Part shown: positions 23,120 to 33,255 of the stretch, piece after piece | How positions within the stretch are numbered: the first letter of the stretch is position 1 | Layout: the number at the start of each line of letters is the position of its first letter | Source: Hetaerina americana | Taxonomy: Eukaryota > Arthropoda > Insecta > Odonata > Calopterygidae | Direction of reading: 5' to 3' | Assembly: GCA_022747635.1 (NCBI GenBank) | Contig: JAKTNV010000064.1 | Coordinates: 1,541,450-1,605,449, forward strand | Length of the DNA: 64,000 bases | Position numbers and translations under genes: made by a program | Notes under the pieces: generated by a model | The model's input: the letters and a program-made list of their open reading frames with translations, nothing else | What the model was told of the DNA's origin: nothing | The model's database searches: none

Positions 23120-23876
23120 TACGAGGGTCATCCGGAAAGTAGTACCCGTTCGTGAAATAAAGACACAAAAGTAAATATTAACAAACATAAAAAATTTTAT
23201 TTGAAAGAGGATACTTTAAACTACTTCTCAACATAATCTCCAAGCAAATTAAGGCATTTGTCATAACGTGTGACAAGTTTCTGTATTCCTGCTGCATAGT
23301 CCTTCGCCGCCAGCTCATTGAGATACGCGAGGGACCCATCTTGCACAAATTTTTGCATAATGCAGATGGTGTTTAACAATTTCATGAACAATTGTTCGAG
23401 AAACATTGGGAAAATGCTCACAGATGTCATCAATTGTGACGCGCCGATCGTTCCTCACGAATTTGTCAACTGAGCTCACCAGTTGGTCTGTAATGACAGA
23501 CGGTCTCTCCGAACGCTCATCGTCGTGTGTGTTCCCCCTCCCCATGTTGAAGTTGCGACACCACCGCCGAACAGACGACTCGTCCATTACATTGTCTCCA
23601 TACACCTCCTTTAATTGGCGATGAATATCACATGGGCGAACGTTTCTTGCATTGAGGAATTTAATCACTGCCCTCACTTCACAACTGGCGGCGTTCTCAA
23701 TTTTTTTAAACATTGTAAACAATCACAGAAACAACACAGGCAATGCTAGCGTCACGCAACTTGGCTCAGAGAAGGCAGACAAGCCACTGAAGCTATCTGA
23801 CCTCGTCCAGCGGCTACTCGCGTCGTCAGCACTTCATGCGGCACGAACGGGTACTACTTTCCGGATGACCCTCGTA
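23120..23876 (-). mobile_element. mariner-type transposon, inner nested element
   Basis: The terminal repeat TACGAGGGTCATCCGGAAAG continues to a total of about 35 bp and is perfectly inverted at 23.84-23.88 kb, with TA at both edges. The 757-bp element sits inside the outer mariner. It encodes the two helix-turn-helix domains of a mariner transposase and a short C-terminal piece (KLVTRYDKCLNLLGDYVEK), with the entire catalytic domain deleted near 23.32 kb. Identical long ends suggest that it moved recently, using transposase from elsewhere. Confidence 0.92.
23315..23722 (-). CDS. mariner transposase DNA-binding domain only (135 codons)
   Basis: An intact frame encodes the paired helix-turn-helix region of a mariner transposase. 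Residues about 16-57 form the first HTH (VRAVIKFLNARNVRPCDIH.. to SSVRRWCRNF), residues 58-75 a linker with GRGNTHDDERSERPS, and residues about 80-118 the second HTH (VRNDRRVTIDDICEHF.. to SRTIVHEIV). The frame ends soon after ARWVPR, the normal junction to the catalytic domain, because an internal deletion joins it out of frame to the transposase C-terminus (YLNELAAKDYAAGIQKLVTR). All three catalytic aspartates are therefore missing. Such a product could still bind the element's terminal repeats, but I cannot tell whether it is expressed. The start Met at 23722 lies 154 bp from the element end. Confidence 0.8.
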   Translation of the reverse strand: MFTMFKKIENAASCEVRAVIKFLNARNVRPCDIHRQLKEVYGDNVMDESSVRRWCRNFNMGRGNTHDDERSERPSVITDQLVSSVDKFVRNDRRVTIDDICEHFPNVSRTIVHEIVKHHLHYAKICARWVPRVSQ

Positions 23877-23948
23877 GTTTCACTCCACTTTGACCTATAG
23901 GAGCGGTGAGGAAAATTTAGTTGCATTATTTTTGGAACGCACCTTGTA

Positions 23949-24759
23949 TGCACAGTGGTATGGTAGGGGTACAGTAAAGAGTTGGTAGTGCCATTGAACA
24001 AAAGGAAGAAAGAAGCGAAGTAAACACATCAGGTGAGAAATTTAATATTATTCGTAAAAGAAAAAGCCATGATAATTAACTTCCGCATTATCGAGGTCTA
24101 CATGACAATTGGTTGGAGGATATGGACAAGCCATATGGTTGATTAGAGGATATAACTGCGGGTGTTTCCGGAAGGCAACTTCTCAAAGAGACGGTTTCGG
24201 AAGGCGGCAGTGTGTGAATGGGAAGGCGATAGGGAGCAAGGGGCAAAGGTATCCGTGGTAAATGCCTGGGGATTCATTGGCGATATCAGTTATTTTATGA
24301 TTAGGGCAGGGTGATAAAATCGCAGTTTCCCAACAGCTGATTCAGTTTCAGGTCATACATTAATGCTCATGAAGAGCAATTAGAGATTTGAAAGGGTGCA
24401 CGGAAGGACGCAGAGAAAATGGAATGTAGAAACATAAACTATATTGAAAAGAAAGACGGACCAGGATGCCGTGACAAAACTCATGGATGAGGACAAGAAG
24501 AGGAGAATGGCAGTAGAGCAATGAGGACATGTGATAAAAAGATATCAATCAAATAGATACAAACCAATCTACAGGAATACAATATTTAAAAAACAGCATA
24601 GAAGCAAAGAATTGCTGAAGATATAGTTAAGAAGATTGCACAGGGAAATGGTATATTTATCACAGATATAGATTAAGGAAAAAACAAAGAGGCAAATGAT
24701 TAAATGAGACGGGAGCTACTGGTAGGACGTAGGAAACATGCCGAAAGACGCATTACAAG
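23949..24759. other. unassigned, purine-rich
   Basis: The plus strand is A/G-rich, like the following LINE, and may be its decayed 5' part. No motif is readable with confidence. Confidence 0.3.
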
Positions 24760-26575
24760 GATATGGAAAGATTAAAAAGGTGGAATTGGTGCGCTATACA
24801 GGAAGGTGAAAGCGATATGAAGAAGCGAAAAAAGAAGATCCGAGCACACTATCAGAGGTACGTCAGGAAAATGATTAATGGGAATGAAAAAGATTCAAAA
24901 GGGACGAGTAAAATACAAAAGGATCCCCAGATGGCTAAAATAAAATCTATTTATTAATTAAATAGATAGGGCCAGAAAATTTACACAGAAATGGAATATG
25001 AAAAGGGTGAAGATAGCTCAGGTTCTGGCATACTTGATGGCAACATGAAAAGAGGGGATTTGAAATCAAATAAGGACCTGTGGTAAGAAAGCTTTTCCTA
25101 GAAACAACTTGAGGAAAACATTGGAGGATTAGTCCTTAGGAATTAATACCTAGCATTCATAACTGAGAAATTTTCTCGAAATATTTCGTAGGTCCAGTGT
25201 TAGTTCGTATTTCAAAAAAGGTAAAGGCTACACGTGAGGACTACAGAACAATAAGTTTGATTTTCTACGCAGTTAGAGCTGTCCAAGAATCATCAACAAA
25301 AGAATAGAGAGTAGGGCAAATGATTACTTAGGGGATGATCAGTTAGGGTACAGGAAGGGGAGAGGTACGCCTGATGCCATTGCAGTAATGAGAGTATTAA
25401 TCGAGAGGAATATAGAATACAACCAGGAGGTATTTGCCTGTTTCGTAGATTTCGAAAAAGCGTTTGATGGAGTGAATTGGGGAAAAATAAAGAGTATATT
25501 GCAGCAAATAGGAATAGATTGGAGGGAAAGGACGCTAATCCACAACCTGTATATGTCTCAGACTGCTCAGGGGCGAGTGGGGAACGGGGAGTCCGGATGG
25601 TCAAGTGTTAGGAAGAGGTGTAAGGCAGGGTTGCCCATTATCACCGTTGCTGTTCAACCTGTATGCAGAGGAAATGATTAAAGAGGCATGGGAAGAACTG
25701 GAGGTGGGATTGAAAGTTGGTGGTGAATTCGTAAAATCAGTTAAGATTGGTGATGACCAAACTTTATTTTATCAGTCAGCCAAGGGGCTGCAAGCATTGC
25801 TGAGTGAATTGGAAATGCAGTGCAATAGATATGGGTTGACAATCAATATAAATAAAGCAAAGTTTATGCGATTTTCTAGAAAGAAAAAGGCTAAGCTTAA
25901 CATTAAAATCGGAGGGCAAAAACTAGAGCAGGTAGAACAGTTAACGTATCTCGGAAGTGTTTTGGACCAACACGGTCAAAGTAGTAGGGACGTAAGGAGA
26001 AGAATTGCGCTAGGCAAAGAGGCTTTCACAAGGAGGAGGGAGTTAATGATGGGGACGTTGAGTAAGGATGTTAAGAAAAGGCTCGTAAAAACTTTGATAT
26101 GGAGCGTAGTTGTGTACGGCGCGGAAATGTGGTCATTGAAGCAGGAGGATAGACGTAGATTGGAGGCTTTTGAAATGTGGGTGTGGAGAAGGATGGATAA
26201 GGCGAAATGGACAGAAGATAAAACAAATAAGGAAAGGCTTGGTATGGTAGCGTAGGAGAGGGGATTGTTGGGAGAATTCATAAGAAGGCAGGAAAGATGG
26301 GTTTTAGAGTGTTTTGATCGGTAGTGGCTCGTTGAGGACCGTGATAGAGGGGAAGCCGTTGGGGAAATGAGGATGGGGCAAGAATAGGCTGGGGAAGTTG
26401 AACGAAATGAAGGGAGGAAGTAAGTATGCGGAGGTGAAGACGGGCCTATTGCCTAGAAGGTTGTATGTCGGGTTTTGTTCTGTTAAGAAAGACAAAGTAA
26501 ATTATCGCCGTACGGTTTGGTAGCTTGTATCAACCACAAATCTACCTTAAACGGTATATTACTGATAATAACAAT
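24760..26575 (+). mobile_element. LINE family A, 5'-truncated copy
   Basis: A linker remnant (DMERLKR near 24.77 kb; the minus-strand copy has MKRLQRKGEIGALYSKVK) precedes the reverse transcriptase. The RT has EVFACFVDFEKAFDGVNWGK near 25.43 kb, then, after a frameshift at about 25.6 kb, LGRGVRQGCPLSPLLFNLYA. The catalytic block is VKIGDDQ, where family members have RFADD, so both Phe and Ala changed while both Asp remain. The frame then stays open through the thumb (LTYLGSVLDQHGQ) to a C-terminus with WSVVVYGAEMWSL and FEMWVWRRMDKAKWTEDKT, ending at 26255. The 3' UTR runs to about 26575, ending CTACCTTAAACGGTATATTA. Non-LTR reverse transcriptase of the endonuclease-RT type; dead because of the frameshift. 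Confidence 0.9.
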
Positions 26576-28039
26576 AGCGTGATTCATTTATCGGATAGGC
26601 ATTTCCATAAGTGCATAGTCGATACCAGGGAGATGACGGAGTGGTTCCGTTCATCCTCGATAGTTAAATCAATATTGCCGGTGATAAGAGATCGAAGTGG
26701 ATGATTGAATCAAACCGTAATGGATCCGCAATCGTGGAGTGGCGCGAGTCCGTCGCCGGGGGCAGCGGAAGAGCAGCCGGGCTTACCTGAAAAGAGACGA
26801 AGGCTGAAATAAGTACGGATATGAGATTGATATTTTTACGGCAAAAAATCAGGTAATACGAACATAACAAAAGGGCCAATGGATACTTCAGTCGGAGATA
26901 TACGTTAAAAAAGTCATGGGCTCTCTCTATTGACTGCTCAAGCGCCAATGACACACAATCCTGGGGTCAAATTTATGAATATTCAAACCAGTTTTACTTC
27001 AAATTTAACTCAGCGAAGTTAGAGCCACATTATCACAAAGTATAGGCATGTCTAGGGTATTAGAGAATATACTCGTCCCGTTGGAAGTTCTTAAACGCAT
27101 CCTGAAGATTTCAAAATTTTACGAAACGCGTTAGATATCCATCATGGTATTCGGAAAATCATTCGCATATCTTATTAATTCAAGTATAGGATAGCATTGA
27201 GTAGATAAAAAAAATTGGTCATTCAGTTTATCAAAAAATAATAATTAAATAAATTGATCGATGCAAACGGCTAAATCAGGACACTCGCACCCCGCAGTGG
27301 GCGAGTGACATAATACGTGAATACGTGAACGTCTCAGGTTTTGGACGCCCTTATTGCGCCCCAGTCGACCGCCAATTCGGCGGAGGAACTCTTTAATGTT
27401 TTGCGCTGCGGCGAAGGGCATGGAGGCCTGAAGGGCATTTCTCTTTCGTTCGTCTCAGCACGCCCCCCGTCCTTTCTTGATTCGAACGCACCCATAATTG
27501 CGCGATGTAGATTGGCATACATACGTGTAAGTGTATGTTCGAATGAAATATACTTTTATATTTATATGTAGGGGCAAATTTATGCATCAAAGTCTTGCGC
27601 CCCAGAATACCTCGCACATCTTTAATATATTGCATTATTATTATGTTCTGTGGTGGTTAGAAAGTGATGGATATTCACTACCAGGGCCGAACCTCGATGT
27701 TTGAGCTGGAACAACAGGCAGAACGTCGGTGAATCGTGAGAGGGCGCTCGGACATCGGAACAGTACATGCAAGAATACAATGTGTAAATGCGAAATTATC
27801 ATTACTTCGGTTTCGGGATGAAGGGCCCCGGGGACACAAATCGATGTGGGCTCTTGCCAAGACGTTTGATTCCAAGAGAAGTGATGATAATTTTAGACGT
27901 GGGGTCACCGATATTTCCACAATAGTCACCCGAAACCAAAATAACATGAACGAAAAGTGCCACCTGACCCTTGCAAGATGCACCCTTTTTGTAAACCGTG
28001 TTGGTTTTTTGTAAGTAAATTCTGAGAACGGAGATATTT
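26576..28039. other. unassigned sequence
   Basis: AT-rich with a brief GC-richer part at 27.35-27.48 kb. Open frames below 135 codons show no known domain. Confidence 0.35.
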
Positions 28040-28345
28040 CATGGCTGAACTTACAATTGTGTGCTCTAAAATTCTGCATGAGGTGGATGTGAGGAAGACG
28101 GGTCGGTAATTACTCGGATCTTCTCAGTTGCCTTCTATAAATATGGGAGTGACATTGGCTACTTGCCAGGCTTTGAATATAGCGCGATCATTTAGTTAAT
28201 TCATTATATATGTATTATTCTGAGGAAAGCTCTTTCTGAGGTAATCGTTTGGTAAACACGAGCAGGGATTTGATCGGAGCCTAACTATTTGTTCGGACTG
28301 ATGTCTTTAAGTTGGCGTTCGATTCCAAGAGGAGACACGCATTGT
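28040..28345 (-). mobile_element. CR1-like LINE reverse-transcriptase fragment
   Basis: Minus-strand translation includes KAWQVANVTPIF, EDPSNYRPVFLTSTS and CRILEHTIVSS, matching the intact copy at 62.98-63.11 kb (KTAQITPIFKSGDREDPSNYRPISLTS..CKILEHIIVSS). The frame is broken, and the ends are not defined. Confidence 0.8.
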
Positions 28346-31300
28346 TTGTGGGTACTATGAAGAGATTAACCCAGCAACGGCACGTGCCATAGAATTCCCG
28401 AAAACAATCTCAGCCTCCAAAACAATATGGCACATGGGTACATTATTATTTTTAGGTAATTTCACATAAAATTAAGAATGATGTTATTTAAGTTATGGAC
28501 TAATTCCTTATGAGGTATCAGCATAGTAGCAATGGCAATATTGTTCTCCTAGGTGGTCGTCACCGCGCGGCGGGAGTTGAAAACCTACTTGTACTAGTGC
28601 CCACGGTAATAATGATCCACGCCATGTTACTTCAACGGATGCGTAGAGATAGGCAGGAGGCGCGCCCTCGCGTGTGTGCGTGCGTGCGTGGCGAAGACGG
28701 TCTCTCTCGTGTGGGAGTGGGGAGAGCTCGGATTGCGGGGGGGGGGGAGGCAAGGGCACGTTCGTCCGGTGGAAGCACGCGTACATTCGTGCGCGGGCAT
28801 GGCGCGCGCCTATTCCCCCGTGCCGCACCGCAAAAGGAGGGGGGGGGAATCCCATGCGAGACCGAGGTTGAGAAGAGTGTCGGTTTGCAACAGCGGGGGT
28901 GTCGTACCCCCCTCTTGCTCCGCACACTTGCCCCCCATCCCCCCACGGGAGGTTATCCGTCGTTTAATCCGACCGAGGAGAGCACGACAGAAAGGGGGTG
29001 CGGCTTGCGAGGGGAGTTGGGGGTGAGTCTCCGGAGGAAGGAGGGGGCAGGGATGTGGGCGCCCCCCCTCAACCACTCCAGAGCAAAAAACTAAGATCCC
29101 TTCCGCCCCCGAAACTCCCCGAAAAGGTCCAGGGGCGGGGGGGCGGCCTCCCCTACAACCCCTACGCGTCCCGGGACACGACACGGCCATCCCCTTATCA
29201 CCTTTCCGCTCGAGTTACGTCGATTTCTTCCACCCAGTCCTCACTCCCCTCGGAGCACCCCTGGTGCAACCCCCTCGAGGAGGGGGGCACGAGGGGTCGG
29301 GGGAGTAATGCGCACATCGGATGGAAAGGAGTTGGGGGCAGAGAGCCACCCAAGGAGTCGGCAAGGGGGCGGCGGCGGAAGGAAGGGAGGCGGGAGATGG
29401 CCCGGGGCGGTAGGGTTGGGAGGGGGCGGAAGGAGCGTGATGGTGGGCTTCGGCACCGCCCCCCCACCTCCGCCGACACACGTACACCACCAGCAGGGCT
29501 ACCATCCTGCAAAAAATCACTCTCATTCGGGAAGAGGGATTTATGCGTCCGCGGTCTGCCGAACATGCGACCAACACAGGCGAACTGCCTTCTGCTCTCT
29601 CGACGGCAGCCTTTTTTCTGCAACGTTGATTTGCTGGATGTAAAAAATCGCGTCCTCATTCAAATAATCTGGGAGTCCGCCTCGCTTAATTTCCTTTTAG
29701 AATATCCGAATGGGCAACTAACGCAAATTGGCAGAAATGGAGTAGTGTCGTGGGCAGGAAACGTCAAATGTTTATTCTCAGAGCACGCAATCGTCAGGAA
29801 ATTTACTCAGATGAAGAGAAATGTACGGGACTTGTAACGACTTCTTCAACTCGCAAGCAAATGCAGTCATAATAGTCACTCCCGTTTAACGTGTAACCAC
29901 CTCCACGTCCTTCCTCGGAATAATTATCTGCGAGATCTCCTGATACATACACTATTTGCAGTATGTTTACATTATTTACAGTCTGCGTTTTTCTGCTCTT
30001 TTCCTCTTTCATTCGTGATCGTCGTCTTCAAACGATCTTGCCCGAGAACAGTTTTTTGGGAAGACAGAAGCAAAATACAAAAAGCACATGGCTTTTTCTT
30101 CCCGCTTGGGATTTTGCACGCTCGCTTTTCTACGCCTTATCTAATTATGAACTATAAGACATGCACTCGGTCTCGTTTCCGTCTGATCTTCATCGCCAGC
30201 CTCTTGAAGTCCTTCCTCATTGCTTCCATTAATTTGAGTGAAGACTGACGTTTATCTGATCAGAGACCAACCGTATTAACAGAGAAATTGCTAAATTATA
30301 TTATTCTCATAACAAAATGGCTTCAAAAATAATTCCATTGAGCCGTAGATTAAATAAATCTAATTTAAAATAAATGGCATAATTTCACTCATCGATTTTC
30401 GTATTATATGCATGGAATGAAAAAGTTCACGCTTATAGTCGTGATGCTAGACTCATTGCTCTTAGCATTCAACTTCGGATGCACCGTATTGTCCTCCGTC
30501 CTCGCGATGGTCGGTGGATGCAGATCAAACAGACATTAACTAGGAATGCATTTTTTAATGCACTCTACTGCATTTTCCGGACGATCCATTGTGCCCATAA
30601 TGTCTTTATTACGCCATTACTCAGGGCAATCGCGCCTGCACGGAAGTTTTCATTTGAATGTGCGCCTCAGCGGGCCATAATTAAGTTTTAATGTTAAGTG
30701 AGAAGGAATGGGGCTTTGGGAGGAGAGTAAGTGAGCGGGCGGGCGCCCTAGGTGTCCATTTCTGTCGTAGCGGAGGGAGGGGGCGGGGAGAGCCCCCACA
30801 GCCGCCCGTCCCTCCTCCGGGGAATTGCTTCGCGGGAGGGTGGCAACCCTTGCCTCTCCACCTCCGAGGACCGAGGGGGCGAAGGGATGGCGACGTGCCC
30901 CCGAGGGGTCGGGATGATGCGTGGAGGCTAGGACAGGGGTGGCTGGCCAGGGCAGGAAGTTGTGACGAAATGTTCGGGAAGAAACGCCGAGGGGTATCGG
31001 CGGGCGGCCCTTGCTTTGCCGGCTTCGATAGGGTCGAGACGGGAAGGCATCTCCAGGCCGAATTTCCATCCTACCGAGAGCGAAAGTTTTGGACCGCATT
31101 TGATACACTTGTTTTTAATCCCTGGAATTTCTCTCGAGGCTGCGCCCTTTCGTCAACTTCTCAATGGCGGCTCGCACCCTTGTCGGTTCTTCTTCGTTCC
31201 CCACGAGCGCACAGAGATAGCTACGTCGTCGTCCGCATTCCGCATCATTCACGTCTACGCATTTATCCTGTTCATTCCCACGCCAGCTTTTCTATTCTCC

Positions 31301-32271
31301 TTGTTCTCGTTCATTGCATTCTCAGCATAAGGAGTGAATTTCAAGGAGCGATTTTGGGAAACACTGTGTCTGTCCATTCTTTATTGTTCCTTCATCCCTG
31401 CTTTCACCCCCAAGGCTTGTTCTCTATATAGGGCGTGTATGCGCTTCGAGGGACGCGATCACGGGCGAGTGGAGCGTTAAGCTAATGATGATTAGCGGAG
31501 CAGTGGCTATGGGTGGATGTGAGGGTATGCGCTTGAGCAATGGGCGTTCGAGGAGAGAGGATGGATGTAAACCGGAGGCGATGTGGAGTGCAGTGAAATG
31601 AGCACGGGGCTGGAGAGAAAGACTAGCGTGTGTTTGCTGCCGAAAGGACTGATTATGAGTGCAGGTTACATTGACCGCCAGGGATGAAGGAGGGTTTCTG
31701 AATGAGGAGTATGGCATGTAGTGGGGAAAACTTAGATAACCGAGGAAAATTGAGGGTTACAATAAGTAGCAGTAGACAGCGTGAGGGAGGGTTGGATTCT
31801 AAGAGCACATAATGAAGGCAGTCGGGTTAAGTTTAAGATGATAATACTGTTTCAAATTATATCTTTGAAAAAGGACACAAGGCTTTTTTTGGTTAGCATT
31901 GACCGTTTAGATTCTACCTTTTTCCCAGACAGACCACGAAAATTAGCGAAGTGATCAAGTATTAAAGATAACTTGTTTTGACGATCTGGCCACATGTACA
32001 CTGATCGGAATTAGTTTGCCAGATAGCTCACCTTTGCACCAAACCCTGTTTTGGCGCAACGTGAATGTTTATACGTAATGGAGAAGTTTTATTGGCATGT
32101 ACATTTTACAGATCCTATGACTCCTCTACACGGACGCTTTATGTAAGCTCGATGCCGAAACATTTACATTCTTCTTCAGTTTTAAAAGCAGTCCAAGCGC
32201 CTTCGAAATTAACGTACCGTAACTCAAGACAAAGCGTTAAGTAAATCTAAGGCGTATGGCGAATATATTCT

Positions 32272-32274
<3 letters not shown>
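28346..32274. other. unassigned; GC-rich islands
   Basis: Islands lie at about 28650-29480 and 30700-31050, with runs such as G12 near 28738-28749 and a TGCG repeat at about 28673-28690. Long frames (up to 279 codons at 28998-29837, 246 at 30691-31431) overlap frames on the other strand, lack known domains, and run out of the island into AT-rich DNA. I do not call genes. The remainder is AT-rich with nothing supported. Confidence 0.35.
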
Positions 32275-32327
<53 letters not shown>

Positions 32328-32332
32328 TAATA
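32275..32332. repeat. (AT)n microsatellite
   Basis: About 58 bp of AT dinucleotide repeat, continuing into a short imperfect ATATAATATATAATGG. Confidence 0.95.
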
Positions 32333-32679
32333 TATAATGGCGAATCTTATTCGATATACTACATAAGAGAACTGGTTTATGAAAAGAGAGCACGTGAAAA
32401 AGAGTCCTTTTAATGTTCATCTCGTGATAGCGGAAGAAACATACACTGGAGGAGGCTGTATTTTAAGTTTTAAACGGAGCTATCGACCAAGTCCCGCGCA
32501 AAAATTGATGCGCAAACCAAGATACTGTGATATTAACGATAAAATCGTCAAATGGAATCATCTAACTATAAACAAAAAGTAGTAATGGATGGGTTGATGG
32601 AATTAGATTTAACTTCAGGAGTGCCACACTATAGACTTAATTACTCAATGTGGCCTCCATACACTACCCGATACACATA

Positions 32680-33255
32680 GGGTAGGCGCCGATCAACGAG
32701 TGACCGCCTGGTGTATATATCAGGCGGAGGAGTCCCTCAGTTGACGAACACGATCGAGGCGGCGGTCAAAGGCACGAAGTGCTCTAGGCTGCAGGTCGTG
32801 GCCCATGTGGGCACCAACGACGTCACGAACCGTGGATCCCAGGAGGTCCTCCGTTCCCTTAGGGAACTGAGCACCGAGGTGAAGCGCGTCCAGGGCGTCG
32901 AGGGGTTCGGCTGGGACTAACGGTCTGCAGCATCGTTCCGAGGGAGGATCGCGGGTCTCTGGTTTGGAGCCGAGTGGAAGGCATATACCAGAGACTATCG
33001 AGATTCTGCTCGGACATAGGAGCCTCCTTCGTCGACCTGAGACCAACCCTCCGATCTTGCAGGACTCCCCTTAACCGATCTGGGGTCCACTACACGGCGG
33101 AAGCGGCGAGTAAGGTAGCGGATAGGATACTCGACCACTGTAGGCCTTTTTTAGGATAGAGGGCAGGTCACTTAGTGGGTCGGTAATATCTGGGGCTAGC
33201 GTGTATAATATTATTAATAAAAATATAAAAGTCACCGACAACACTGGCTTTGATT
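32680..33255 (+). mobile_element. CR1-like LINE ORF1 (esterase-like) fragment
   Basis: Nearly identical to 60.61-61.17 kb. It contains CSRLQVVAHVGTNDV (the GxND block of SGNH hydrolases) and RSGVHYTAEAASKVADRILD. A few changes (an inserted ATA in GTGTATATATCAGG, and a frameshift after RVQGVEG at about 32.91 kb) split the frame into two pieces at 32711-32920 and 32974-33159. It stops in the ORF1-ORF2 spacer exactly where the minus-strand LINE tail begins at 33256. Confidence 0.88.

Larger units (their letters stand above)
22283..23948 (-). mobile_element. mariner-type transposon remnant, outer element
   Basis: The ends are TACAGAGTGCATTCCAAAAG on the left and, in reverse complement, TACAAGGTGCGTTCCAAAAA on the right, with TA at both edges. 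The minus strand encodes the mariner catalytic region: a first-aspartate block near 22.92 kb (ITNDET, then a stop where Trp is usual), SEWHIAQSPKPKKARMSKSK, HHDNAPCHNAP with the second aspartate near 22.64 kb, and a third-aspartate PADF block in a shifted frame near 22.54 kb. Frameshifts and stops make it non-functional. The N-terminal DNA-binding domain is absent. Without the inner element it is about 909 bp, short for a mariner (about 1.3 kb). Confidence 0.9.
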
